64,000 nt of DNA from Polaribacter sp. NJDZ03 (GTDB lineage: Bacteria; Bacteroidota; Bacteroidia; Flavobacteriales; Flavobacteriaceae): assembly GCF_019263805.1 (NCBI RefSeq), contig NZ_CP079195.1:313501-377500 (forward strand), in the 5' to 3' direction. Shown here one piece after another: positions 44,027 through 54,624 of the stretch. Made by a program: the position numbers and the translations under genes. Positions within the stretch are counted from its first letter, which is position 1; every line of letters starts with the position of its first letter. The notes beneath the pieces are model-generated. The model searched no databases. It was not told where the DNA came from and was given only the letters and a program-made list of their open reading frames with translations.

Positions 44027-46540
44027 ATGAAATTTAAAAAATGTGCATTTTTATTACTCACGCTTATTATAAGTCAATTTGCAACCGCTCAATTAACTGG
44101 TAAAATTATTGAAGCAGATGAAAGTTATCCGCTAGAATATGCAACTGTAGCTTTGTATAAAACAAATAATAAAACATTGGTTACTGGTGTTGTTACTAAT
44201 TTTGATGGTTTATTTTCTGTAGCAGATGTAAAACCTGGTAACTATTATTTAGAAGCTTCTTTTATAGGATATCAAATAAAGACGATTAAGTCAATTGTTA
44301 TCAATAAAAAAGGGGAAAGAAAAGATTTAGGAACTATAAAATTAGTTTTAGGTGCTGGAAATCAGTTGAATGAAGTTGTTATAAAGTCAGAAAGAGGTAC
44401 GGTTGTACATAAAATAGACCGACAAGTTTTTGATACAAAAAAATACCAAAGTACCGTTGGTGGAAATGCAGTAGATGTGGTTAAAAACTTACCGTCTATA
44501 ACTGTAGATGGTTTAGGAGATATTAGTGTAAGAGGTAGTAAAGGGTTTACTGTTTTAATAAACGGAAAACCAACACAAGGAGATGCAAGTGCTATTTTAG
44601 CACAATTACCTGCTAATGCTTTAGAGAGTGTTGAGTTAATTACAGCGCCTTCTGCAAAATATGATCCGGAAGGAAAAGGAGGTATCTTAAATATTATCAC
44701 TAAAAAAGGTGCCGTTAACGGAACTTTTGCACAGATTAATGTTCGTGGCGGATTTCCTTCAATAGAAGAATACGATACTAAAGTTCCTGCGGGAAGATAT
44801 GGAATAGATGCAACTGTTAATAAAAGAACAGATAATTGGAATATTTCTGTAGGTGCTAGTTACCAAAGAAATGATAAAACGGGTAGAAGAGAAGGAGAAA
44901 TGTTTATTGTGAATACTCCAGAAAATAAAACAACTTTTTTACCTTCGGATGGTGAACGTAGTTTTGATGAGGTTACTTATAACGGACGTTTTAACGTAGA
45001 TTATACACCAAATGAAAAAGACACATATTCAGTTGGTCTTTTTGCAGGAAAACGAACTAAAGAACGTTTAGCAGATATTGTATATTTTGATAATCATGCA
45101 GTATCTCCAATAGGTACAGATAATCGTCAATATACTTTTAGCTATTACAACCACAACTTAAGAATTAGAAAAGGAGATTTTGCTTTAGGTAGTTTTGATT
45201 ATGCACATAAATTTGATAATACTTCAAAATTATCTGCTTCTATCTTATATGAATATACTTTTTTAGGAGGACCAACAGAAAATGACAATTTAGGAAACCC
45301 TGATAATGCAATTGTTTATCAACAAGAATATAATACCAACGATAATCCTTTATACGGAACTCGTTTTAACTTAGATTATCAATGGAAACCTTTTTCTTTT
45401 GGTACTTTAGAAACAGGATATCAATATAGAGATTTAGACCACACAGGTAAGTTTGTGTATGAAAGAGATGGAAACCTTGTGCCAGAGTTTTCTAGTGATG
45501 TAAGCCTAAAAAGAACCATTCATTCTGGTTATGCGCAATTAACAGGTTCTAAAAGTAAGTGGGATTATGCAGCCGGAGTTCGTTTAGAATCTATGGATAG
45601 AGTGTATAAAGAGGCTTTAAGAAGTGAAACAACCGAAAATGTATATAATTACGATTTTGTAAAGTTATTTCCATCAGCATCTTTACAATATAAGATTAAT
45701 GATAAAACAAATATAAAAACAGCGTATAGTAAAAGAGTAGAAAGAACGACTACTTTTAAAATGAATAGTTTTGCAGAGCGTGAGCATTCAGAAGTTTTTG
45801 AACAAGGAGATAACACGTTATTACCAGAATTTATAGATTTAGTAGAATTAGGAATTACTAAAAAATTAAAAAAAGGAAATTCTGTGTATGCAACGGCTTA
45901 TTATAGACATGTAGATAATGTTATTAATCGTGTAAATACGTTGGCTTACGAGCAAAGAGGAGCAATAATAGATAGTGTAATTAATAGAGTGTTTTCTAAC
46001 GTAGGTAAAAGTAATGCAATTGGTTTAGAGATTGGGGCAACTATTAAACCAACAGAAAATTGGACCAACTCGTTTGGTGCAAATGTGTATAATTATGCAA
46101 TTGATGGTATTTTAAATTTTAAACACAGAGACGGAATTGATAGACAATATGCTATAAATTCTAAATCTACCATTTATTCTTTTAACTTAAACTCTACTTA
46201 TAATTTCTGGGAAAATGCGTCTGTACAGTTTACCTTTAATTATTTGTCTGATAGAAATACAGCAATGGGAGAAGATTCTCGTTTTTACTCTCCGAACTTA
46301 ACCTTTAGAAAAAGTTTTATGGACGATCGATTAACGGCTACTTTACAATGGCAAAATATAGATATGGGTTTGTTAAGCACTAATGAACAGCGTATAACGA
46401 CATCTGGAAGTAACTTTTTTACAAGTACAAACTATAAGTATGAAGTAGATATGGTTTCTTTAAACCTATCTTATACCTTTAATGCAGTCAAAAATAAATC
46501 GAAATTTATTGATAGTGAATTTGGTAAGAAAGAGTTTTAA
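44027..46540 (+). CDS. TonB-dependent receptor, outer-membrane beta-barrel family 3
   Basis: The 837-residue protein has a signal peptide (MKFKKCAFLLLTLIISQFATAQ), a carboxypeptidase-regulatory-like domain (about 23-110, LTGKIIEADESYPLEYATVALY), a plug (about 115-230, GGNAVDVVKNLPSITVDGLGDISVRG and VELITAPSAKYDPEGKGGILNIITKK), and a beta-barrel of the OMP_b-brl_3 type. The substrate is unknown; no SusD partner or iron-specific neighbour is present. Regulation may once have involved the AraC relic upstream. Confidence 0.92.
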   Translation: MKFKKCAFLLLTLIISQFATAQLTGKIIEADESYPLEYATVALYKTNNKTLVTGVVTNFDGLFSVADVKPGNYYLEASFIGYQIKTIKSIVINKKGERKDLGTIKLVLGAGNQLNEVVIKSERGTVVHKIDRQVFDTKKYQSTVGGNAVDVVKNLPSITVDGLGDISVRGSKGFTVLINGKPTQGDASAILAQLPANALESVELITAPSAKYDPEGKGGILNIITKKGAVNGTFAQINVRGGFPSIEEYDTKVPAGRYGIDATVNKRTDNWNISVGASYQRNDKTGRREGEMFIVNTPENKTTFLPSDGERSFDEVTYNGRFNVDYTPNEKDTYSVGLFAGKRTKERLADIVYFDNHAVSPIGTDNRQYTFSYYNHNLRIRKGDFALGSFDYAHKFDNTSKLSASILYEYTFLGGPTENDNLGNPDNAIVYQQEYNTNDNPLYGTRFNLDYQWKPFSFGTLETGYQYRDLDHTGKFVYERDGNLVPEFSSDVSLKRTIHSGYAQLTGSKSKWDYAAGVRLESMDRVYKEALRSETTENVYNYDFVKLFPSASLQYKINDKTNIKTAYSKRVERTTTFKMNSFAEREHSEVFEQGDNTLLPEFIDLVELGITKKLKKGNSVYATAYYRHVDNVINRVNTLAYEQRGAIIDSVINRVFSNVGKSNAIGLEIGATIKPTENWTNSFGANVYNYAIDGILNFKHRDGIDRQYAINSKSTIYSFNLNSTYNFWENASVQFTFNYLSDRNTAMGEDSRFYSPNLTFRKSFMDDRLTATLQWQNIDMGLLSTNEQRITTSGSNFFTSTNYKYEVDMVSLNLSYTFNAVKNKSKFIDSEFGKKEF

Positions 46541-46560
46541 AGCATAGATTATATATATTC

Positions 46561-46603
46561 AGCCCCTTCAGGTTTTTAAAACCTGAAGGGGCTTTTTTTT
46601 TTT
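46561..46603 (+). terminator. Terminator after the TonB-dependent receptor
   Basis: AGCCCCTTCAGGTT / AACCTGAAGGGGCT, a 14-bp stem, followed by a long T-run. Confidence 0.93.
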
Positions 46604-46655
46604 GATAGCATATTTAAAGAAGTACTTATCATTTAGTTTTTTCTATTTCATCATA

Positions 46656-46693
46656 AAAAAGACCTTTCAATTTTTAAGTTGAAAGGTCTTTTT
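46656..46693 (-). terminator. Terminator after aroB
   Basis: AAAAAGACCTTTCAA / TTGAAAGGTCTTTTT, a 15-bp stem; the flanking A and T tracts allow use in both directions. Confidence 0.85.
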
Positions 46694-46730
46694 AATGTCT
46701 TGTTTCTAAAAGCAAAGCTACCTAATAATC

Positions 46731-47789
46731 TTAGCTATTATAAAACTCCATACTTTCAATAATCAATTCTTCAGGAACTTTACAGTCAATTTTATAATCT
46801 TGATAATCGTTTAGTAAGACAAAATTTACTTGTCCGTTTACGTTTTTCTTATCATGTTTTAGTAATTCCATAATGTCCGAAAAGTCTTCTTTTAAAAGAT
46901 TTTTTTTAGTATAGATTGATAAAACAACTTCTTTTACTTCGTTTACTTTTTCGGTTGGGAAACCTAATAATTTAGCAGACATAAAACACTCACAAACCAT
47001 TCCAATAGCAATTGCTTCTCCATGGGTAAGGTTCTCTTTGTCTTCAGATTCTAGGTAAAAAGATTCAATTGCATGCCCTAATGTGTGACCGAAATTTAAA
47101 ATTTTACGTAAGCTTTGTTCTTTAGGATCTTGTAAAACAACTTCGTTTTTTATCTCTATAGATCTATATATTAAAGCATTAATATTCAGGCCTTTGTTGT
47201 TTTTTATTTCATTAAATAGTTTAAGGTCGTAGGTAATACCATATTTAAGTATTTCTGCAGTACCAGATTTAATTTCTCTCTCTGTAACAGTCGTTAAATA
47301 ATCGGTATCTACAAGTACCATTTCAGGGTTTGCAAACAATCCAATTTGGTTTTTTAGTACACCTAAATCAACGCCAGTTTTTCCTCCAACAGAAGCATCA
47401 ACCATAGATAATAGAGTCGTCGGAATATTTACAAAGTCAATTCCACGCTTAAAACAAGAAGCTACAAAACCACCTAAATCAGTAATAACGCCACCACCTA
47501 AAGTAATTACTAAACTTTTTCTGTCACCACCTAATTCGGTAATAGCATTCCAAACGCCAATACAAGTTTCTAGATTTTTATTAATTTCTCCAGACTCAAT
47601 TTCTATAACTTCAATACGTTTGTCTGTTTCTAGATTGGGTATAAATTTAGGATAACAATGTTCCATTGTATTCTCATCAACCAAAATAAAGAGCGTAGAA
47701 TAGTTATTAGTTGCAATTAAATTAGAAAGCTCTTTGTAGGCTTTGTCTTGAAAATGAACTGGGTATGTTATTGATTTAATAGATTTCAT
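46731..47789 (-). CDS. aroB: 3-dehydroquinate synthase
   Basis: The cytoplasmic enzyme makes 3-dehydroquinate, the second step of the shikimate pathway, with NAD+ and a metal ion. The 352-residue protein begins MKSIKSITYPVHF. Conserved parts are the NAD site GGGVITDLGGFVASCFKRGI, PTTLLSMVDASVGGKTGVDL, EILKYGITYD and the metal-binding HGEAIAIGM and FGHTLGHAIE. The longer frame from 47831 adds a 14-residue leader with no family match, so the Met at 47789 is preferred. Confidence 0.95.
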   Translation of the reverse strand: MKSIKSITYPVHFQDKAYKELSNLIATNNYSTLFILVDENTMEHCYPKFIPNLETDKRIEVIEIESGEINKNLETCIGVWNAITELGGDRKSLVITLGGGVITDLGGFVASCFKRGIDFVNIPTTLLSMVDASVGGKTGVDLGVLKNQIGLFANPEMVLVDTDYLTTVTEREIKSGTAEILKYGITYDLKLFNEIKNNKGLNINALIYRSIEIKNEVVLQDPKEQSLRKILNFGHTLGHAIESFYLESEDKENLTHGEAIAIGMVCECFMSAKLLGFPTEKVNEVKEVVLSIYTKKNLLKEDFSDIMELLKHDKKNVNGQVNFVLLNDYQDYKIDCKVPEELIIESMEFYNS

Positions 47790-47849
47790 AGATAAATTAT
47801 TAAGTGTGCAAATTAAAAATAAATTATTCAATTATTACCATTCTATAAC

Positions 47850-47857
47850 TATATTTG
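47850..47857 (+). promoter_or_regulatory. Promoter -7 box for proline dehydrogenase
   Basis: TATATTTG lies 22 nt before the ATG at 47879. A longer frame starting at 47855 begins inside this box, so it cannot be the translation start. Confidence 0.6.
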
Positions 47858-47878
47858 TTTCTACTAAAACGATATAGT

Positions 47879-49042
47879 ATGAAACTTTTTGACAATACCA
47901 AAGTTGCATTTTCTTTAAAAACAGATTCTCAATTAGAACGCGCTTATTTTTTGTTTAGAATGATACAAAATGAACCAATGGTAAGAATTGGCTCTGCTGT
48001 AACTAATTTTGCTTTAAAAGTACATTTGCCTGTAGAAGGATTAATTCGTTCTACTGTTTTCGATCATTTTTGTGGAGGTGTAACAGAAGATGATTGTATG
48101 CCAATTATAGATAATATGTATAATAATGGAAATGTACATAGTGTTTTAGATTATTCTGTAGAAGGGCAAGATAAAGAGGTAAGTTTTGATGGCGCTTTAG
48201 AAAAAATATTAAAAATTCTTAATTTTTGTGAAGAAAAACAATCGATACCTTATGCTGTTTTTAAACCATCAGGTTTTGGACGCTTTGGGTTGTTTCAAAA
48301 ATTATCCGAAGAAAAAGAGTTAACCACAGAAGAGCAAGCGGAATGGGGCAGAGTAGTAGGCCGTTTTCATAAAGTTTGTAAAGTAGCTATTCAAAAAGAT
48401 GTTCCGTTATTAATTGATGCAGAAGAAAGTTGGATGCAAAAATCTGCAGACGAATTGATTGAGGAATTAATGGAGACTTATAATAAAGAAAAAGCCATTG
48501 TTTTTAATACATTACAAATGTATAAACACGATAGAATGGACTATCTAAAAACTCTACATACCAAAGCAAAAGACAAAGGGTTTTATATTGGTATGAAAGT
48601 AGTGAGAGGTGCATATATGGAAAAAGAAAGAGAAAGAGCCGAAGAAAAAGGCTATCCATCACCAATTTGCAAAGACAAACAAGCTACAGATATTAATTAT
48701 GATGCTGCTATAAATTACATGATAGAACAACCTAAAATGGCTTTATTTGCAGGTACTCATAATGAAGATAGTTCTTATTTGTTAATGGATTTAGCAAAAA
48801 AACACAACATAAAAGAAAATGATAATCGCTTATGGTTTGGGCAATTATTTGGTATGAGCGATCATATTAGTTATAACTTAGCCAACCAAGGTTACAATGT
48901 TGCAAAGTACTTACCATTTGGACCTGTTAGAGACGTAATGCCTTACTTAATAAGAAGAGCAGAAGAGAATACATCGGTTTCAGGACAAACAAGTAGAGAG
49001 TTAAATCTCTTAAAAACAGAAAGAAAGAGAAGAAAATTATAA
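47879..49042 (+). CDS. Proline dehydrogenase
   Basis: The 387-residue FAD enzyme oxidises proline to pyrroline-5-carboxylate. It has the monofunctional PRODH barrel: KPSGFGRFGLFQ near 125, DAEESWMQ, GMKVVRGAYMEKERERAE, FAGTHNEDSSYL, FGQLFGMSDHISYNLA, and YLPFGPVRDVMPYLIRRAEENTSVSGQTSREL at the end (the R-R-x-x-E-N substrate motif). The start at 47879 is set by the promoter box. The start of the LETM1-like gene overlaps its stop (TAATG). Confidence 0.93.
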   Translation: MKLFDNTKVAFSLKTDSQLERAYFLFRMIQNEPMVRIGSAVTNFALKVHLPVEGLIRSTVFDHFCGGVTEDDCMPIIDNMYNNGNVHSVLDYSVEGQDKEVSFDGALEKILKILNFCEEKQSIPYAVFKPSGFGRFGLFQKLSEEKELTTEEQAEWGRVVGRFHKVCKVAIQKDVPLLIDAEESWMQKSADELIEELMETYNKEKAIVFNTLQMYKHDRMDYLKTLHTKAKDKGFYIGMKVVRGAYMEKERERAEEKGYPSPICKDKQATDINYDAAINYMIEQPKMALFAGTHNEDSSYLLMDLAKKHNIKENDNRLWFGQLFGMSDHISYNLANQGYNVAKYLPFGPVRDVMPYLIRRAEENTSVSGQTSRELNLLKTERKRRKL

Positions 49043-49338
49043 TGACAAGTTTAGAAGAAATAAAAGCGCTGCTTTATAGAAATAAGTTACGTCTTGCACA
49101 AGAATTAAGACAAAGTAAAGAAGCTGTTTATCTTATAAAGAAAGCAACACATTCTAATTTAACAGAAGAAGAAAAGGGAAAGATTAGAATACAATTGTTA
49201 GATATTTGTAAGTCTATACCTGCTTTAGCTGTATTCTTGCTTCCGGGAGGCGCATTGTTATTACCACTTTTAATAAAATTAATTCCAGATATTTTACCAT
49301 CGGCTTTTAAAGATGATTTACCTGGTGACAAAAAATAG
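49042..49338 (+). CDS. Small LETM1-like protein
   Basis: The 98-residue protein has a basic N-terminal half and the hydrophobic stretch ALAVFLLPGGALLLPLLIKLIPDILPSAFKDD, which resembles the conserved LPxxxxLLPxxxKxxPxxLPSxF segment of LETM1 ion-exchange proteins. Only this core is present, at a fraction of the length of LETM1. It is translationally coupled to proline dehydrogenase through an overlapping stop and start. Function unknown; ion homeostasis is a guess. Confidence 0.72.
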   Translation: MTSLEEIKALLYRNKLRLAQELRQSKEAVYLIKKATHSNLTEEEKGKIRIQLLDICKSIPALAVFLLPGGALLLPLLIKLIPDILPSAFKDDLPGDKK

Positions 49339-49398
49339 GTCTTAAAATTATTTTAAAATTTAAGTCCTTAAAACTTTATTTATCAAAAAATAATACAA

Positions 49399-49406
49399 TA
49401 CATTTG
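49399..49406 (+). promoter_or_regulatory. Promoter -7 box for the thiamine operon
   Basis: TACATTTG; transcription would start about 49412, just ahead of the TPP riboswitch. Confidence 0.6.
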
Positions 49407-49414
49407 TAGAGTAA

Positions 49415-49495
49415 ACTTTAGGAGTAGCTATTAAATTAGTTTGAGAAAAATCCTTAGAACCTGATTTGGTTAATACCAACGTAGGAAAAAGTTGC
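49415..49495 (+). ncRNA. TPP riboswitch (THI element)
   Basis: The sequence has the conserved TPP aptamer parts in order: TTAGGAGTAGC, TTTGAGAAA, TCCTTAGAACCTGAT, TTGGTTAATACCAACGTAGGAA. The closing helix pairs TAGGAG with the TAGGAA end region. It sits right after the promoter and before thiS. When TPP is bound it should lower expression of the whole operon. The expression platform was not resolved. Confidence 0.96.
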
Positions 49496-49553
49496 TTAGA
49501 TTTAGTTATACAAAAACTACCTCTCTACGGTTTACAGTAAATATTTAAAAAAT

Positions 49554-49757
49554 ATGATTACTATAAAAGTAAACCAAGATAAATATCAATTTTCAGAAAT
49601 TTTAGCGGTTGAACAATTAATTCGTTTTTTAGAAATAAAAACGAACGGAATTGCGATTGCTATAAACGGCAGTGTCGTTAAAAAAAGCGATTGGTCTTTA
49701 CGGTTACTTCAAAATAGTGATGAAGTTTTAATTATTAAATCCACCCAAGGAGGTTAA
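49554..49757 (+). CDS. thiS: Sulfur carrier protein ThiS
   Basis: The 67-residue ubiquitin-like protein ends in the required GG (TQGG) that is adenylated by ThiF and becomes a thiocarboxylate, giving sulfur for the thiazole ring. It is first in the thiamine operon after the riboswitch, with a 49-nt gap to thiC. Confidence 0.95.
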   Translation: MITIKVNQDKYQFSEILAVEQLIRFLEIKTNGIAIAINGSVVKKSDWSLRLLQNSDEVLIIKSTQGG

Positions 49758-49803
49758 TAATTAGACATTTAAAAAATAAACTATTTAATTGATCTAACTA
49801 TAA

Positions 49804-51666
<1,863 letters not shown>

Positions 51667-51670
51667 AATA

Positions 51671-51765
51671 ATTAGGAAGTTCCCACGCTAAAAAAAAGCG
51701 TGGGCGGGCTTTCCGTTATATCTTTTGCAAAAAAGCAAAAGGATGCCACTGCAATCCCTAACTCA
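51671..51765 (+). repeat. Structured intergenic repeat, copy 3 (after thiC)
   Basis: The reverse complement reads TTAGGGATTGCAGTGGCATCC, TTTTGC/GCAAAA hairpin, GATATAACGG and AAAGCCCG, the same layout as the copies at 17604-17700 and 20872-21024, including the one-base bulge beside the TTTTGC stem. An extra hairpin CCCACGCT/AGCGTGGG (51682-51689, 51697-51704) is inserted at the end nearest thiC. It begins 4 nt after the thiC stop. The extra hairpin may also end thiC transcripts. Confidence 0.75.
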
Positions 51766-51802
51766 AAACCTAGCAACCGTAATTACAAGAAGGTGAAAGT
51801 TA

Positions 51803-51838
51803 TCGTCATTACAAGGAGGTACAACGAAGTAATCTTAT
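51803..51838. repeat. GTCATT...AATCTT dispersed repeat
   Basis: The sequence GTCATTACAAGGAGG, then ACGAAGTAATCTT, resembles the widespread Bacteroidota repeat GTCATTGCGAGG...GAAGCAATCT. Related copies occur at 52556-52590 and 63091-63122 and within each 177-bp unit. Confidence 0.55.
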
Positions 51839-51865
51839 CTTTTAATATCAAAAACTAAAACCACT

Positions 51866-52468
51866 ATGATAATTCTTATTGCACCAGAAAAAGATATTCC
51901 AAACGAAATTGAAATACTAAACCAATTATTTGAAGAAGGTTTAATGTATTATCATTTTAGAAAACCAGCTAAAAATTACGAAGAACACGTTGCATATTTG
52001 AATCAGATAGATACCGAATTTCACAACAGAATTGTAGTGCATTATCATCATGAATTGATTAACGAGTTCAACTTAAAAGGAATTCATTTTCAAGAACAAA
52101 AAAGAATAGATTGTATCGATAATCCGAGTGAATATTTTAAAAACTTAAACATGTATGGTAAAACAATTAGCTCTTCTTTTCATGAACCAAAAGTTTTAAA
52201 AGATTGTTATTTCGAATTCGATTACCATTTATTAAGTCCTGTTTTTTCTTCCATTTCTAAAGAAGGATATGAAGGCAGAGGTTTTGATGTAAACCATATT
52301 AATAAAAAAGTTGTTGGTATGGGCGGAATCAATGCAGAAACCATCCAAGAAACGTTGCAATTAGGTTTTAAAGGAATTGGAGTTTTAGGCGGCATTTGGA
52401 ATGCTGAAAAACCGGTTGAGAGTTTTAAAAGTATTAAACATGCTTATCAAGTATGTTTTATAAATTAA
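51866..52468 (+). CDS. ThiE-like (TenI-type) thiamine phosphate synthase homologue
   Basis: The 200-residue protein is a ThiE/TenI-type barrel: LMYYHFRKPAKNYEEH near the start, VVHYHHELINEFNLKGIHFQ, HLLSPVFSSISKEGYEG and GMGGINAETI. Key ThiE residues differ from the second copy at 53913 (no QLRxK, no ND pair), so it is likely the TenI-type enzyme that aromatises the thiazole, or an inactive paralogue. It lies in the thiamine operon between thiC and thiD. Confidence 0.8.
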   Translation: MIILIAPEKDIPNEIEILNQLFEEGLMYYHFRKPAKNYEEHVAYLNQIDTEFHNRIVVHYHHELINEFNLKGIHFQEQKRIDCIDNPSEYFKNLNMYGKTISSSFHEPKVLKDCYFEFDYHLLSPVFSSISKEGYEGRGFDVNHINKKVVGMGGINAETIQETLQLGFKGIGVLGGIWNAEKPVESFKSIKHAYQVCFIN

Positions 52469-52478
52469 TGTCTTTTGC

Positions 52479-53091
52479 TTGTCAGTTCGAGCGCAGTCGA
52501 GAACTATCTAAATTAAAAGTCATTTAGATGGAAGAATTAGGAAAGTGCATTAAGTATAGATTGCCACGTCCTTCGTCCTCGCAATGACAGTTGAAATAAG
52601 TAGAATCTTTGTTTTATGATTAAAATTTATTGAGAACAAATAAGTCTGTTACGCATATTAATTAACCACAAAAATGAGAACTCCTGTCAGTTCGAGTGTT
52701 TTTATAAAGTGGTAACGGAATAAAAATGTATCGAGAACATGTTTTAAGGTATTAAGTTGTTTTGCGTTAAGGATTGAGCGGTTTGTCTGAGCTCTTTTTG
52801 TGAATTTTTCTTTCACAAAAAAGCGAGTAGCGAAAGCCTGACCTATAAGGGAACGCCATAATTAAAGGTATAAAAGAGGAGATTATTTAACTCATATTTT
52901 AAACACAATAAAGAGAACACCTGTCAGTTCGAGTGTTTTAATGAAGTGATAAGGGAATAAAAATGTATCGAGAATACATTTAGAAGGAATAATTTTTTTA
53001 CGCATATTAATTAACCACAAAAATGAGAACTCCTGTCAGTTCGAGTGTTTTTATGAAGTGGTAACGAAATAAAAATGTATCGAGAACACGT
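52479..53091. repeat. Cluster of TGTCAGTTCGAG...ATCGAGAAC repeats before thiD
   Basis: The 52469-53151 gap holds TTGTCAGTTCGAGCGCAGTCGAGAAC (52479-52505), two nearly identical units of about 92 bp (52650-52742 and 52999-53090, beginning ACGCATATTAATTAACC), and a diverged third (52912-52978), plus an inverted GTCATT-type copy at 52556-52590 and a hairpin TTTTTTGTGAA/TTCACAAAAAA (near 52797-52826). It interrupts the thiamine operon. No coding frame was found. Confidence 0.85.
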
Positions 53092-53151
53092 TTGCAAAAC
53101 ACAAATCTGTTTTCAAAAAGAAGAAAGAAACTAAAAGAAAGAAATAAAAAA

Positions 53152-53916
53152 TTGAGTCAAAAAAACTACATATTAACCATTGCAGGTTTAGACCCATCAA
53201 GTGGCGCAGGAATTACCTCGGATATTAAAACATTTGAAGCGCATAATCTATATGGATTATCGGTTTGTACAGCAGTTACGGTTCAGAATGATATTGAATT
53301 TACAGATTGTATTTGGATCAAGAAAAAAGTAATATTAAGTCAGGTACAACATCTTTTTAAACGCTTTTCTATTCCTGTTGTAAAAATTGGAATTATTCAA
53401 TCTTGGAAAACGCTGTTAGAAGTAATTCTGACTTTAAAAAAATTAAATCCGAAGATTAAAATTGTCTTAGATCCTATTTTAAAAGCAAGCACAGGTTTTA
53501 CATTTCATACCCTAAAAGATTTAGAAACCTTTGAAAAAGTATTACAAAATTGCAGTTTTATAACACCAAATTATGATGAGATAAAAGCGTTGTTTCCTGA
53601 TAAAAGCATAGAACAAACCATAGAATTTATCGCCGAAAGAACAAATATCTACCTAAAAGGTGGACATAGAACAGATAAAAAAGGTTGGGACGAAGTGTAT
53701 TACAGTAAAATAGTAAAACTGAATATTCCGCCAATAACTACGAAACCGATTTTTGAAAAACATGGAAGTGGTTGTGTTTTATCATCCGCTTTAGCAGCAA
53801 ATTTATTAAAAGAGATTCCTTTGGAAGATGCTTGTAGAAATACAAAATTCTACACGGAACAGTTTTTAAGTTCTAACGAATCTTTATTAGGAACACATAA
53901 TTATCAAAACGAATGA
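53152..53916 (+). CDS. thiD: Hydroxymethylpyrimidine / phosphomethylpyrimidine kinase ThiD
   Basis: ThiD phosphorylates HMP to HMP-PP. The protein has ILTIAGLDPSSGAGITSDIKTFEAHNLYGLSVCTAVTVQN at the start, KIVLDPILKAS, and the C-terminal GSGCVLSSALAANLL with the anion-hole GSGC. The TTG at 53152 (254 residues) starts exactly at the family's usual SQKNYILTIAG; a longer frame from TTG at 53092 adds a lysine-rich stretch and overlaps the end of a repeat, so it is less likely. No ATG is available. Confidence 0.9.
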   Translation: MSQKNYILTIAGLDPSSGAGITSDIKTFEAHNLYGLSVCTAVTVQNDIEFTDCIWIKKKVILSQVQHLFKRFSIPVVKIGIIQSWKTLLEVILTLKKLNPKIKIVLDPILKASTGFTFHTLKDLETFEKVLQNCSFITPNYDEIKALFPDKSIEQTIEFIAERTNIYLKGGHRTDKKGWDEVYYSKIVKLNIPPITTKPIFEKHGSGCVLSSALAANLLKEIPLEDACRNTKFYTEQFLSSNESLLGTHNYQNE

Positions 53917-54518
53917 TTAGTAAATTACAATATATATCACAAGGTGAAACGCCTGAAGTTCATTTAGAAAACATACAAAAAGTGTGTGTTGCTGGAGCAG
54001 ATTGGGTGCAGTTGCGATTAAAAAATTGTGATGCTGAAACAATTCTAGAAACGGCTAAAAAAGCAAGAGAAATAACAAATAGTTTTAAAGTAAAATTAAT
54101 TATAAACGATCATTACAAAATTGCAAAAGAAGTAAAAGCAGACGGAGTGCATTTAGGTAAAAGTGATGAATGTCCGTTAGTAGTTCGTGCCTATTTAGGG
54201 GCGTCTTTTATAATTGGAGGGACTGCAAACACTACTGAAGATTGTTCCAGTTTATTAGATAAAAAAGTAAATTATATTGGTTTAGGCCCTTATCAATTTA
54301 CCAAAACAAAACAGAATTTAAGTCCGGTTTTGGGTGTTCTAGGTTACAAAAAAATACTCGAAGAATTACAAACTGAAACTCCAATTATTGCAATAGGCGG
54401 AATCACTTTAAAAGATGTTCCTGCAATAATAAATACAGGAATTTATGGAATTGCAATTTCTAGCGAAATAACAAAAGAAGTTAGCAGTATTGCTGAATTT
54501 CAAGAAATATTAAATTGA
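53913..54518 (+). CDS. thiE: Thiamine-phosphate synthase ThiE
   Basis: ThiE joins HMP-PP and thiazole phosphate. The 201-residue protein has the active-site parts WVQLRLKN, LIINDHYKIAKEVKADGVHLGKSD, IGLGPYQFTKTK and IIAIGGITLKDV, close to canonical ThiE. It overlaps thiD by 4 bp (ATGA), so it is translationally coupled. It is the canonical copy; the paralogue at 51866 is diverged. Confidence 0.93.
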   Translation: MISKLQYISQGETPEVHLENIQKVCVAGADWVQLRLKNCDAETILETAKKAREITNSFKVKLIINDHYKIAKEVKADGVHLGKSDECPLVVRAYLGASFIIGGTANTTEDCSSLLDKKVNYIGLGPYQFTKTKQNLSPVLGVLGYKKILEELQTETPIIAIGGITLKDVPAIINTGIYGIAISSEITKEVSSIAEFQEILN

Positions 54519-54624
54519 GAAAGAGAGATATCAACTAGAGTAGGGTTTATAGGTTAGGAATTTTATAAAATGAACTAAGTTTAAACTTTGCTCGACGTGA
54601 TATCAAATCAAAAAAAAATATAAA

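Noticed and set aside
53092..53151. Longer thiD start (TTG at 53092)
   Set aside because: The extra 20 residues are lysine-rich, match no ThiD N-terminus I know and overlap the tail of an intergenic repeat. The TTG at 53152 fits the family start exactly.
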